This document shows, piece by piece, positions 9,252-22,359 of a stretch of 64,000 nucleotides of DNA (positions within the stretch are counted from its first letter, which is position 1; each line of letters opens with the position of its first letter). The notes beneath the pieces are model-generated. The model searched no databases. It had not been told where the DNA came from and saw only the letters and a program-made list of their open reading frames with translations. The stretch lies in NCBI RefSeq assembly GCF_000308815.1, contig NZ_BAFX01000064.1, positions 1-64,000 of the forward strand, given 5' to 3'. The position numbers and the translations under genes are program-made. Source of the DNA: Nocardia concava NBRC 100430. Its GTDB lineage: Bacteria > Actinomycetota > Actinomycetes > Mycobacteriales > Mycobacteriaceae.

Positions 9252-9791
9252 TCAGGAGATGACCGCGGTCCACGGCTGCATCAGGGCGTCGTGCACCTCC
9301 TGCGTGTAGCGGCCGCGGCCCACCAGGTCGCTCAGCACGGCGGCCGTCACGGCCTGGCTGACCACGGTCAGGGTGCCGATCGAACTCAGCGACTGCAGCA
9401 GCCCGGCGATATCGCCACCGGTCGACGGGGTCGCCGAAACCGCCTGCCCGGCAATCAAACCCGCCACCTGCACATTGCGGGAGCGGCCGAACTCCTTGGC
9501 CGTCTCGCTCGCGATCTGCAGCGGCTGCGGGTCCGCCGACTGCTGCTGGCCCAGGCCCGACAGCAGCCCGGCCAGCCCGCCCGCGCCGCCGCCGGTGAGC
9601 GCGCTCATGCTGTCCTGCATGCGCTTACCGGCCTCGGCGTTCATCCGCTCCCGCTCTTCGGCGGTGAGCTGCGCGGCGCGCTCCACGATCCGCATGACGC
9701 CCGCCCACTGCGGGCCGTACAGGTACTCGAGATGCAGCGCGGGATCGACGGTGGCGAACGGGATGGTGGGTTCATTGGCTTCGATACTCAT
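9252..9791 (-). CDS. Hypothetical protein, 179 residues, operon member
   Basis: The start at 9791 is set by an excellent Shine-Dalgarno (AAGGAGAT) just upstream; the frame is open further back but without one. The N-terminal part is acidic and globular (HLEYLYGPQWAGVMRIVERAA), the centre is Gly/Leu-rich (GGGAGGLAGLLSGLG), and the C-terminal half is mildly hydrophobic and ends in GRYTQEVHDALMQPW. No signal peptide or clear transmembrane helix. The Gly/Ala/Leu-rich centre resembles the N-terminal linker of the giant hydrophobic protein encoded 58 bases upstream, so the two may interact. No known domain recognised. Confidence 0.65.
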   Translation of the reverse strand: MSIEANEPTIPFATVDPALHLEYLYGPQWAGVMRIVERAAQLTAEERERMNAEAGKRMQDSMSALTGGGAGGLAGLLSGLGQQQSADPQPLQIASETAKEFGRSRNVQVAGLIAGQAVSATPSTGGDIAGLLQSLSSIGTLTVVSQAVTAAVLSDLVGRGRYTQEVHDALMQPWTAVIS

Positions 9792-9849
9792 GGCGATCTC
9801 CTTCGATTGATGGGATTCCATTGGGGGAGTGAAGCGTTCGATTGATGCG

Positions 9850-12800
9850 TCAGACTCCGACCGAGACCAGGCGTCGAGAGTCGCTGTCCCGCAAGCCGTC
9901 CGACGCCTCGGCCCCGACCAGCGGGATCTCGGCGTGCGCAACCGGCGCGGCAGCGGGCTGATTCGCCGGCGCGAGCAGCTTCATCAGCCCGGCGATGACC
10001 TGATCCAGGCTCGCCGTATCGGTAATGCTGTCCAGGAACTGCGTCCCGGTCGCGGCCGCACCGCCACCGGTGGCACCAGGATCCAAGGCCGCCCGAATCG
10101 CGGAGATGATGTACGACCGGAACGCCGGATCCAGCAGGAGCAGCAGCAGAGCGAGCAGCACCACCGTGGCCAGGATGATCAGAGCGAGCGGAATGCCGAT
10201 GCCCAGCGCCGGAATTCCGATCACCGCGGTGAGTACCGCGCCGCCGAGCAGGAACGGTGCGGCCACCGCCGCCGCGGCCATGGCGGCCAGCGCGAGGAGC
10301 GGGATCGCCACCGCCGCCAGGGCGGCCAGAGCGATCAGCGTGCCGACTGCCAGCAGTGGAATCCCGATGGCCAGTAGCGGAATCCCGATGGCCAGTACAG
10401 GAATTCCGATGGCCAGCGCCAAGCCCGCACCGGCCACCAGCAGCGGCACGGCCACGACCGCCGCCGCGCCCAGCGCTGCCACGGCCAGGACCGGGATGGC
10501 CACCAAAGCCAGCGGCACCAGGATCACCGCCGCCGCGGCGGCCAGGATGGGGAGCGCCGAGAAAATGAAGGGCAGGGTGGCCAGGAAGGCCAGCAGCACC
10601 AGGCCCTTCGCCGCGATCCACAGCCCGGTGAACAGGGTCAGCGCGAACAGCGGCACCGCGAGCAGGCCGAAGGCGCTGATACCCAAGGCCGCTGCCGCGA
10701 CGACCAGCCCGGCCACCAGGAACGGCGACCACACCGCGGCTAGAGCCAGCGCGATGATCGGCGACAGGGCGGTGGACAGGATCGGGGCGAATGGGCCCAC
10801 GATCAGGAACGGCAGCGAGAACACCACGGCCAGAGCGAGAGCCGCGATGCCGACGGGGATCATTGCCACCGTCGCGGCCAGCGCGACCGCCAGGGCCAGT
10901 GCCGTGCCGGCGATCCCCACCGCGCCCAGGATGATGAGCCCGGCGGCGATCACCGCACCGATGACCGCCAGCGCCGCCACCGTCGCCGCGATCGCCACCG
11001 GAATCGCCACCAGGGCGAACGGCGGGAACAGCAGCGAGGCGTAGACGAAGGTGCCGATGATCAGCAAAGCGGCCAGCGCCATGGGGATTCCGCTCGCCAC
11101 GGTCAGCACGGCGACCAGGCCGCCGAGCAAACCCGTCACGATCGCGGTGCCGCCGATGCCGCCGAGCACGGTGAACAGCATCGCGGCCAGCAGCAGCGGC
11201 AGCGCCAGCAGGGCCAGCGGCGGATTGATCAGGATCAGCGCGCCGAGCGTCAGCGTCAGCATGCCGAAGCCGAGCACGTTGATGGCCAGTCCGCCGACGG
11301 CCACCGCGGCCACGGCCGCCAGCGCCAGGGCGATCGCACCCGCGAAGAGCACCACGAACGGGGCGAAGGTGAATACGAAATCCAGTGCGGCCAAACCCAT
11401 CACGGCCGCGGAAACGATGGCGGCGAAGGCGATCAGCGCGGGCAGCACGAACGGGATGGTGTAGGGCATGAGCAGCATCAGCAGCCCGCCCGCGATCACC
11501 GTGACCGATGCCCAGGTCACGACCAGGCTCAGCAGCGCGGTGGTGCAGAACGCCAGCAGCAGCCCGGCGAAGCCGAGGCCACCGAACAGGAACAGCAGCC
11601 CCAGCGCGGCCGGAATGCCGACCAGCACCGCCAGGAACACCGGGGCCAGTAGCGGGCCGACGATGGGCAGCGCGAAAACCAGTGCGGCGGTGGCGATCAG
11701 ACCGGCCGCGACCGCCACGGCCGAGGCAATGGCTCCCGCTGCGGTGAGAATCAGCCCGGCGGCCGCACCGGCGAACCAGAGCGCCACGATGGAGGCCAGT
11801 TGCACCGCCGTTGCCGCCAGCGCCAGGACGAGCAGCGCGATCACAGCGGCGGAGCCGACCACCGACAGCGCCGCCAACCCGGTCACGAACAGCGCGCCGA
11901 TCACCGCGCCCGCCGCCAATCCGGCCGCGCCGAACAGGATCAGCGCCGCCACACCGAGAATTGCCAAGGCGGGCAACGTGATCAGGCCGAACGGCGTGAA
12001 GAACGACGCCACCACCAGCGCCGCGAACAGCGCGAGGGCAGCCAGCGCGGCCACACCCAGGGTGCCGAACACCACGGCCGCCAACCCGATCGAGCCCAGC
12101 AGCAGCGTGCCGAAGGCGATGACCGAGAAGGCGATCGGCGCGATGATCAGGCCCGGGAACGGAATGAACACCGTCGCAAGCAATCCGGCCGCCAGCGTCG
12201 CCACGAAAATGCCCGCCAGTGCCGTACCGCCCAGCCCCAGGAACACCGCGGCCAGCGCGATCCCGCCCACCACGATGGCGGCGAAGGCGATCATGCCGCC
12301 CACCAGGATCACCGGAGCCAGCACCTGGAACGCCACGAACGCCACCGGCAGCACGATCAGCGCCACCGGGATCGCGATGATCGCCAGGACCACGAGCACC
12401 GGGATGGCCAGCACCGCGAGCACGATGCCGCCGATCACCAGGGCGCCGATGATCAAGGGCGCGGCCACGATCGCGGCCACCACGAGCGCCCCGATTATGC
12501 CGATCGCACCGATCGCGAGCGCACCGGCGAACAGCAACGGCACGATGGCGAACAGGCCCACGATCGGCAACGCCAGCAAGGGCAGCGCGGCATCCCGGCG
12601 TACACCGGTGCCCATGATCATCTCCCGCAGCTCGTGCAGCAGCGGCGCGGCCGCCGCACCCGGGTCAGAGATCAAACCCAGTACCGGGGTGAGGAAACCG
12701 AGGAGGGGAGCCAGTCCGCCCATGGCGGGCGCCGCGAAACCGAGCACCGACGCACCCAGCGCGTCCAGTCCGGCCCCCGGATTCGCGACCAGGTTCCGCA

Positions 12801-13734
12801 CGGTTTCCGCGAGCTGCTGCACCGGGTCACCGGTGCCGACCGCGTCCCGCGGGAACCCGAACAGCGCACGGCCGGCGTTGATCAGCTCCGTGACCGGGTC
12901 TTCGGCCAGGTCTCGGCGACGCGACCCGGCACCCTCGAGCGCCTGGCTCACGAAGGCCAGCAGATCCTCGACCGGTTGCCGCAACGGTCCCGACGGGAAG
13001 GTCTGATCGGCCCAGGAACCCAACTGCCCCAGATCGATTCGCGAGCCGACCACCTGCGCGGCCACCTCGGCCAGCTGCGCCACCGGCGAGGAGGCGGGGC
13101 CGAGCAGCCCGGCGGCGGGCGTCGCACCCTCGGCCAACGGCGCGCCTCCGGAAACCGTCGCGCCGCCGGAAGCCGGTGCGGTACGGGGGGATTGGGCAGG
13201 CGGCGAGAACATGTCCCGCAGCTGAGCCAGTCCTGGCTGTGCCGGAGTCCCGGCCGCCGCGCCACCCAGCGCGTTCACCGCCTGATCGATGATCCCCTGT
13301 GCGGCCGGACCCAGATTCTGGCCCAGCGCACCCAGATCCGGCACCGGCACCCCGGCCCCTTGCGCGGCCGCGCCCAGATCCTGCACGGCCGCACCGAGAT
13401 TCGGCCCCGCCCCATTGCCCAGATCCTGCGCCGCGGCCCCGAGTCCGGGCACCGCGTCGCCGAGGTTCTGCAATCCGGCCCCGATCTCCGGCGGCAGCGG
13501 CACGCCGAGCGGATTCACCGGCTGCTGGGCGTCACCGATCGCGGGACGGGTGCCGAGATCGATCGGCGGCACCGGCAGCGCCGGAGCCTGCGCCCCGGCC
13601 TGCACGCCCACCATGGCGGTGGCCAGCGAGGCGAAGGCGGCCGCGGCGTAGAGGCCGCGTCGATTGCGCTTGCAGTCCTTGGCCTGCCGAGCGCCACGTT
13701 TGGTCGTGCGGGTTCGTACCAGCGTTGCGGACAT
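9850..13734 (-). CDS. Giant hydrophobic low-complexity protein (1294 residues), unknown
   Basis: The start at 13734 is preceded by GAAAGG and gives a signal-peptide-like N-terminus (basic, then RGLYAAAAFASLATAMVG, then AGAQAPALP). Residues of about 40-200 are a Gly/Ala/Gln linker with repeats of the type LGAAAQDLG and a proline-rich segment. From about residue 400 to 1240 the chain is almost only Ala, Val, Leu, Ile, Gly, Phe and Pro, with very few charges and many Pro/Gly kinks, including tandem units IGIPVLA-IGIPLLA-IGIPLLA. The last ~55 residues are polar again. If membrane-inserted it could have 30 or more helices; if exported it may be a self-assembling wall or envelope material. I know no characterised homologue. 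Opposite-strand open frames here are composition shadows. Confidence 0.75.
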   Translation of the reverse strand: MSATLVRTRTTKRGARQAKDCKRNRRGLYAAAAFASLATAMVGVQAGAQAPALPVPPIDLGTRPAIGDAQQPVNPLGVPLPPEIGAGLQNLGDAVPGLGAAAQDLGNGAGPNLGAAVQDLGAAAQGAGVPVPDLGALGQNLGPAAQGIIDQAVNALGGAAAGTPAQPGLAQLRDMFSPPAQSPRTAPASGGATVSGGAPLAEGATPAAGLLGPASSPVAQLAEVAAQVVGSRIDLGQLGSWADQTFPSGPLRQPVEDLLAFVSQALEGAGSRRRDLAEDPVTELINAGRALFGFPRDAVGTGDPVQQLAETVRNLVANPGAGLDALGASVLGFAAPAMGGLAPLLGFLTPVLGLISDPGAAAAPLLHELREMIMGTGVRRDAALPLLALPIVGLFAIVPLLFAGALAIGAIGIIGALVVAAIVAAPLIIGALVIGGIVLAVLAIPVLVVLAIIAIPVALIVLPVAFVAFQVLAPVILVGGMIAFAAIVVGGIALAAVFLGLGGTALAGIFVATLAAGLLATVFIPFPGLIIAPIAFSVIAFGTLLLGSIGLAAVVFGTLGVAALAALALFAALVVASFFTPFGLITLPALAILGVAALILFGAAGLAAGAVIGALFVTGLAALSVVGSAAVIALLVLALAATAVQLASIVALWFAGAAAGLILTAAGAIASAVAVAAGLIATAALVFALPIVGPLLAPVFLAVLVGIPAALGLLFLFGGLGFAGLLLAFCTTALLSLVVTWASVTVIAGGLLMLLMPYTIPFVLPALIAFAAIVSAAVMGLAALDFVFTFAPFVVLFAGAIALALAAVAAVAVGGLAINVLGFGMLTLTLGALILINPPLALLALPLLLAAMLFTVLGGIGGTAIVTGLLGGLVAVLTVASGIPMALAALLIIGTFVYASLLFPPFALVAIPVAIAATVAALAVIGAVIAAGLIILGAVGIAGTALALAVALAATVAMIPVGIAALALAVVFSLPFLIVGPFAPILSTALSPIIALALAAVWSPFLVAGLVVAAAALGISAFGLLAVPLFALTLFTGLWIAAKGLVLLAFLATLPFIFSALPILAAAAAVILVPLALVAIPVLAVAALGAAAVVAVPLLVAGAGLALAIGIPVLAIGIPLLAIGIPLLAVGTLIALAALAAVAIPLLALAAMAAAAVAAPFLLGGAVLTAVIGIPALGIGIPLALIILATVVLLALLLLLLDPAFRSYIISAIRAALDPGATGGGAAATGTQFLDSITDTASLDQVIAGLMKLLAPANQPAAAPVAHAEIPLVGAEASDGLRDSDSRRLVSVGV

Positions 13735-13757
13735 GGGAGAACCTTTCGATCGAGTGA

Positions 13758-14063
13758 TCAAGCCGGTCCGGTTTCTCCGGAGGCACAGTCGGCCTCCGAG
13801 ACCCCGCCCTCGGCCCCGAGCGTGGCGCCGATGCGGGTGTGCAGGATGCCGCCGATATCGCGGCACTGGATGTAGGCGTGCAATCCGGCGCCCACTCCGG
13901 GCGGGCAGGTGAGTGTGGAGCGATTCGGCACCGAGTTATCGGTGACGCACTCGGCGGGGGCCGGATCGGCCGCGGCCTTATTCGTGACCGGCATTCCGAG
14001 TGCCGAGCCCAGGACACAAACGCCCAGGGCGGCGAAAACCACGAGCTTGCCGATGAAATTCAT
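13758..14063 (-). CDS. Small secreted protein with four cysteines
   Basis: About 101 residues. A signal peptide is evident (MNFIGKLVVFAALGVCVLG, then a likely cleavage after AAADPAPA). The mature part has four cysteines (ECVTDN, LTCPPG, IQCRDI, ADCASG), which could form two disulfides outside the cell. The motif GAGLHAYIQCRDIGGILHTRIG has no family I recognise. A TTG start at 14099 would add 12 residues. It is the first gene of the minus-strand train, 23 bases before the giant hydrophobic protein, so it is probably coexpressed with it. Confidence 0.62.
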   Translation of the reverse strand: MNFIGKLVVFAALGVCVLGSALGMPVTNKAAADPAPAECVTDNSVPNRSTLTCPPGVGAGLHAYIQCRDIGGILHTRIGATLGAEGGVSEADCASGETGPA

Positions 14064-14256
14064 GCGCTGATGGTCCGAAGGAACGAAATACCAGGTCAAC
14101 GTGACCGGGATTACAAATCGCCCGTTTTCCCACGTCCGATACCTGCTACAGCTTGTCCGCTGCGGATTCTTTTTCTGCGTTGTTTACCGCGGGAAGACTT
14201 GACTTTCGAGTGTCGAATCTATTCCGGACAATTGACCAGCAATATTATGGCTAACC
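14064..14256. promoter_or_regulatory. Divergent intergenic region, unusually AT-rich
   Basis: This gap separates the first gene of the hydrophobic-protein operon (minus) from the DsbA-like gene (plus). It is visibly richer in A and T than its surroundings and must hold two promoters. No repeat or clear operator is seen. Confidence 0.4.
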
Positions 14257-14976
14257 ATGAATCGCAGCAGCCGGAAAGTCGCCGGAGCGACCGGGCAACG
14301 CCGCATCATCAACCCGGTTTCGGTGGGGGCGGCAATCGTCATCATCGCCCTGATCGGCGTCATCACCGCGAGCTTCCTGCACAAGGATCACGACAAGAAG
14401 GAAGCCGCCGCGGCGGTCGCCCCGCCCGCGGTCTTCACCCCGGACGGCCGTCTGCGATTCGGCGGCGCGGACACCGTCGTCACGGTCATCACCGATTTCC
14501 AGTGCCCGATCTGCCGTCAGTTCGAGGCGACCACGGGTCCAAGCCTGACGGACATGGTCGATGCAGGCACGGTTTCCGCCGAGTACGACATGGTCGCCGT
14601 CCTGGGCGGCCTGTCCAAGGACGACTACCCCGCCCGCGCGGCCAATGCCGGAACCTGTGTCGCCGTGGCGAACAAGCCCGCCTGGCTCGAATTCAGCAAG
14701 CGGCTGTTCGAGAACCAGCCCGCCGAGGGCGGCCCGGGCCTCAGCGACGACACCCTCGTCCAGATCGCCGCCGACGCCGGCGTCGCGGGCCCCGACATCG
14801 CCGACTGCATTCACTCCCGCCGCTACGCCGGCTTCGTCGCCTCGCACAGTCAGCAGGCCATCGACGGCGGTTTGACCCATGTTCCCGTCGTGAAAGTCGG
14901 CGATACCACCGTGGAAAACCTCACCCCCGACGGCTTACGCGCCGCAATCGAGCGCGCGACCTCGGCCGGGAAGTAA
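14257..14976 (+). CDS. Membrane-anchored DsbA-family thiol oxidoreductase
   Basis: A 239-residue protein with a short basic cytoplasmic N-terminus, one transmembrane helix (about 21-40), and an extracytoplasmic thioredoxin-like domain (thioredoxin_4/DsbA type). The active site is CPIC (Cys83, Cys86) in DFQCPICRQFE, and the cis-proline loop is THVPVV near residue 207. Such proteins in Actinobacteria catalyse disulfide formation or isomerisation in exported proteins. It is divergent from a gene encoding a secreted four-cysteine protein, a plausible but unproven client. hisD follows 100 bases downstream and probably has its own promoter. Confidence 0.88.
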   Translation: MNRSSRKVAGATGQRRIINPVSVGAAIVIIALIGVITASFLHKDHDKKEAAAAVAPPAVFTPDGRLRFGGADTVVTVITDFQCPICRQFEATTGPSLTDMVDAGTVSAEYDMVAVLGGLSKDDYPARAANAGTCVAVANKPAWLEFSKRLFENQPAEGGPGLSDDTLVQIAADAGVAGPDIADCIHSRRYAGFVASHSQQAIDGGLTHVPVVKVGDTTVENLTPDGLRAAIERATSAGK

Positions 14977-15076
14977 AGCGCTGGCGGCGACCCGATAGGC
15001 TGGTAGCTGGTCGCACGCGGTTTCGACTGCGTCGCGGATCCCAGGAACAAGCAAAGACAAAGGACTGCACAGCGCT

Positions 15077-18166
<3,090 letters not shown>

Positions 18167-18170
<4 letters not shown>

Positions 18171-18802
18171 CCAAGAAGATCGCCCTCCTCGACTACGGCT
18201 CCGGCAACCTGCACTCCGCCAGCCGCGCGCTCGCGCGCACCGGCGCGGAGGTCACCATCACCGCCGACCCCGAAATCGCCTTGAACGCGGACGGTCTCGT
18301 GGTCCCCGGCGTCGGCGCCTACGCCGCCTGCATGGCGGGCCTGCGCTCCGTCCGGGGCGAACGCATCATCGGCAAGCGCCTCTCCGGCGGCCGCCCCGTC
18401 CTCGGCATCTGCGTCGGCATGCAGATCCTCTTCGAACGCGGCGTCGAATTCGGCGTCGAAACCGAAGGCTGCGCCGAATGGCCCGGCACCGTCGAACGCC
18501 TCGACGCCCCCGTCCTCCCGCACATGGGCTGGAACACGGTGAAGGCCCCCGACGACAGCGTCCTCTTCGCCGGCATGGACGCCGAAACCCGCTACTACTT
18601 CGTCCATTCCTACGCCGCCCAGCACTGGGCTTGGAACGACAACGACTCCCAGATCGCCCCGGCCAAACTGACCTGGGCCGAACACGGCGTCCCGTTCCTG
18701 GCCGCGGTCGAAAACGGCCCGTTGAGCGCCACCCAGTTCCACCCGGAGAAGTCCGGCGATGCGGGCGCGCAGCTGCTGCGCAACTGGATCGACTCGATCT
18801 GA
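18167..18802 (+). CDS. hisH: Imidazole glycerol phosphate synthase, glutaminase subunit
   Basis: 211 residues, class I glutamine amidotransferase. It supplies ammonia to HisF to make imidazole glycerol phosphate and AICAR. The nucleophile is Cys82 in LGICVGMQ, and the His-Glu pair is in QFHPEKSG near residue 194. The start GTG overlaps the hisB stop. In M. tuberculosis hisA follows directly; here two unrelated genes (18907-19961) are interposed. Confidence 0.97.
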
Positions 18803-18906
18803 CCCTGAGTCGTTCATCGGGGTGGATTCCGGAGCCGCAATGCGGGCGGATTCCGGATCCGCTCCGGGGGAGTGGCGACCTAGCCTGACTGGATCAGGAG
18901 GTCGTC

Positions 18907-19440
18907 ATGAGAACCAGTGCCGTTCCGTTGTGGATCAGTGGTGTCTATGCGGTGGTCGCGAGTTTCGCGTTCGCGGCTACCGCTTCGGAGACAATGCTGC
19001 TGTATCCCAATATCTTTCGTGATATTCCCGAGTCGCTGGCGGAGACTCAGCAGTTCATGAGTGTGGTCGCGGTCGGGGATGTCATGCGGCCGATGGGTGG
19101 TGTGCTGACGCTGTGCGCGCTCCCGGCCGCCTATGTGGCGGTGCGGTATCGCACGGGGCGGGGCTGGACCGCCGCTTCGCTGGTGTTCCTGATCTCGGGG
19201 CAGTTCCTGCTGTCGATCCTCTATCAGTGGCCGCGCGCCACCGTCCTGTTCGATGAGCGCGACCGCCACAGCCTCGACGAGATCAACCGGGCGGCAACGG
19301 AATTCCTCATCGGGCAGGGCCTGCGCACCGCCGCGGCACTGGCCACCGCCGTTTTCGCGACCGCCGCGGCGCTCGCCTGGTATCGGGCCCGGATTCTGGC
19401 GCAGGCCACGACCTCGACCGCGCAGGCTCAGCCCGCCTGA
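18907..19440 (+). CDS. Four-helix integral membrane protein of unknown function
   Basis: 177 residues with four hydrophobic segments: near the N-terminus (VPLWISGVYAVVASFAFA), VLTLCALPAAYVAV, AASLVFLISGQFLLSILY and AAALATAVFATAAALAW. Layout and size resemble DUF1772/DUF4149-type membrane proteins, but I cannot assign a family firmly. A strong Shine-Dalgarno (CAGGAGG) precedes the ATG. It sits inside the his operon 65 bases before a MarR regulator on the same strand; the pair looks like an insertion between hisH and hisA. Confidence 0.72.
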   Translation: MRTSAVPLWISGVYAVVASFAFAATASETMLLYPNIFRDIPESLAETQQFMSVVAVGDVMRPMGGVLTLCALPAAYVAVRYRTGRGWTAASLVFLISGQFLLSILYQWPRATVLFDERDRHSLDEINRAATEFLIGQGLRTAAALATAVFATAAALAWYRARILAQATTSTAQAQPA

Positions 19441-19505
19441 GTCGGCCGGATCCGCGGGTGACACCTATCGTGGGTGGCCCCAACGAGTCTTGCTAGATTC
19501 GCTTT

Positions 19506-19961
19506 ATGGACAACGCGACCGAAGCGGCCTCCGGCAGGCTGCGTGCCCTTCCCACCCGCCTCATCGGCCAGGTCGCGATCATCGCCAACCGCTGCACCGA
19601 AAAAGCGTTGGAGCCCACCGGTTCCCGCCGCTACCACTACGCCCTGCTGGCCACCCTCGACGAGCACGGCCCGCTGAGTCAGGCGGAGGCGGGCCGCCGC
19701 ACCGGTATCGATCGCAGCGATGTGGTCGCCGCCGTCAACGACCTCGCCGACCGGGGCTTGGTGCGGCGTGCACCCGATCCGGCCGACCGCCGCCGCAACA
19801 CACTCACCCTGACCCCCGAGGGCCGGGCCCACCTGGCCGATCTGGACCAAAGGCTCGAAGCGGCCCAGCGCGAACTGCTCCCGGGCTTCACCGCCGCCGA
19901 GCGCGCCAATTTCGTCCTCACCCTCAACCGCGTCCTCGAATCCCATGCCGGGGACCGCTGA
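19506..19961 (+). CDS. MarR-family transcriptional regulator
   Basis: 151 residues, winged helix-turn-helix: YHYALLATLDEHGPLSQAEAG, recognition helix RTGIDRSDVVAAVNDL, and wing RRAPDPADRRRNTLTLTPEG. MarR dimers usually repress a neighbouring gene and release DNA on binding a phenolic or other ligand. Adjacent genes are the membrane protein at 18907 and priA 72 bases downstream. Its presence within the his operon suggests either a hitchhiking pair or a local promoter that uncouples priA from hisH. Confidence 0.92.
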   Translation: MDNATEAASGRLRALPTRLIGQVAIIANRCTEKALEPTGSRRYHYALLATLDEHGPLSQAEAGRRTGIDRSDVVAAVNDLADRGLVRRAPDPADRRRNTLTLTPEGRAHLADLDQRLEAAQRELLPGFTAAERANFVLTLNRVLESHAGDR

Positions 19962-20033
19962 ATCTCATGCCGGGGACCGCTGACCGGCGAGGCCGACGGC
20001 GGCCGGGCGTTCGGTAACCACTAGGATGCTTGC

Positions 20034-20765
20034 GTGAGTCTTGTGCTGCTACCCGCCGTCGATGTCGCCAATGGTGAGGCCGTGCGCCTGGTTCAGGGGG
20101 AGGCGGGCAGCGAAACCAGTTACGGTTCGCCGCGCGACGCCGCTCTGGCTTGGCAGCATGCCGGGGCCGAATGGGTGCATCTGGTCGATCTCGACGCCGC
20201 GTTCGGGAAGGGCAGCAACCGTGAACTGCTGGCCGAGGTCATCGGCGAGCTGGATGTGAAGGTCGAGCTGTCGGGCGGGATCCGCGACGACGAATCGTTG
20301 AAGGCGGCGCTGTCCACCGGCTGCGCGCGGGTCAATATCGGCACCGCGGCCATCGAGAACCCGGACTGGTGCGCCCGCGCCATCGGCGAGTACGGCGACA
20401 AGATCGCGGTCGGCCTGGACGTGAAGCTCATCGACGGCGAATGGCGGCTGCGTGGACGCGGCTGGGTCACCGACGGCGGCGATCTGTGGGAGGTGTTGGA
20501 GCGGCTCGAGCGTGACGGCTGCTCGCGGTACGTGGTCACCGATGTCTCCAAGGATGGCACGCTGACCGGGCCGAACCTGGAACTGCTGGCCCACGTCGCC
20601 AATGCCTGTGAGGCCCCGGTCATCGCGTCGGGCGGCATCTCGGTTCTCGACGATCTGCGCGCCATCGCCACGCTGGTGGACGAGGGCGTCGAGGGCGCGA
20701 TCATCGGCAAGGCGCTGTACGCGGGGCGGTTCACCCTGCCCGAAGCGCTCGCCGCGGTGCGATAG
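20034..20765 (+). CDS. priA: Phosphoribosyl isomerase A (HisA/TrpF bifunctional)
   Basis: 243 residues, TIM barrel. In Actinobacteria PriA isomerises both ProFAR (histidine) and phosphoribosylanthranilate (tryptophan). Catalytic acid/base residues are in [13 protein letters not shown] (Asp10) and [15 protein letters not shown]. Phosphate-binding loops are SGGIR and ASGGIS. The absence of a trpF in the trp gene run of this window agrees with the dual role. The GTG start at 20034 is used. Five bases separate it from impA. Confidence 0.95.
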   Translation: MSLVLLPAVDVANGEAVRLVQGEAGSETSYGSPRDAALAWQHAGAEWVHLVDLDAAFGKGSNRELLAEVIGELDVKVELSGGIRDDESLKAALSTGCARVNIGTAAIENPDWCARAIGEYGDKIAVGLDVKLIDGEWRLRGRGWVTDGGDLWEVLERLERDGCSRYVVTDVSKDGTLTGPNLELLAHVANACEAPVIASGGISVLDDLRAIATLVDEGVEGAIIGKALYAGRFTLPEALAAVR

Positions 20766-20770
20766 CCACG

Positions 20771-21585
20771 ATGGCCGCCGAACTCGCCGAACTGCTCACC
20801 ATCGCCAGTGGGGTACTCGACTCCGCCGCACCGCGTTTCGTCGAGGGCATCGGGGCTCCGAGCGCGGTCGAGAAGGGGCGCAACGACTTCGCCACCGAAC
20901 TCGACCTGGAACTCGAGCGCACCGTCTCCGAGCTGCTGGGGGAGCGCACCGGAATCCCGGTGCACGGTGAGGAATTCGGCGGGCCGCAGCTGACCTCGGG
21001 CACCGCCTGGGTGCTCGATCCGATCGATGGGACGTTCAACTATTCGGCGGGCAGCCCCATGTGCGGGATGCTGCTGTCGCTGGTGCGCGACGGCGTTCCG
21101 GTGATCGGCCTGACCTGGCTGCCGATCTTGGGCCAGCGCTACGCCGCGATCGAGGGCGGGCCGCTGCTGCTGGACGGCAACCCGCTGCCGCCGCTGGCCC
21201 CGGCCAAGCTCGCCACCGCCATGATCGGCTTCGGCAGCTTCAATCTCGATGGGGCGGGCCGCATTCCGGGCATCTTCCGCTTCAATCTGCTGGGCGCGCT
21301 GAGCCGGCTGTCGGGCCGACAGCGCATGTACGGGTCCACCGGCATCGACCTGGCCTACACCGCCTCGGGAATCCTGGGCGGGGCCGTGGTGTTCGGACAT
21401 CACCCGTGGGACAACGCGGCCGGCGTGGCGCTGGTGCGGGCCGCGGGCGGCGTGGTCACCGACCTGCTGGGGCGGGACTGGACCATCGAATCCGGTTCGG
21501 TGCTGGCCGCCGCGCCCGGCGTGCACGAGGAACTACTGGACCTGATCGCCGATACGGCCGATCGGGTCCGAGGAGAGGTAGAGCA

Positions 21586-21589
<4 letters not shown>
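20771..21589 (+). CDS. impA: Inositol monophosphatase-family protein (ImpA-like)
   Basis: 272 residues of the magnesium-dependent, lithium-sensitive phosphatase superfamily. Metal-binding motifs are VHGEEFGG, the signature [13 protein letters not shown], and the C-terminal [15 protein letters not shown]. The position between priA and hisF matches mycobacterial impA (Rv1604). The true substrate may be inositol phosphate or histidinol phosphate (no other HisN candidate is visible in the operon). Its stop overlaps hisF by ATGA. Confidence 0.92.

Positions 21590-22355
<766 letters not shown>

Positions 22356-22359
<4 letters not shown>

Noticed and set aside
11468..13875. Long plus-strand frames (512 and 691 codons) opposite the giant hydrophobic gene
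   Set aside because: They translate to Arg/His/Gln- or Ser/Thr/Pro-rich low-complexity sequence, the complement of Ala/Val/Leu codons, and have no Shine-Dalgarno or domain. The minus frame has the ribosome site, a signal peptide and operon context.
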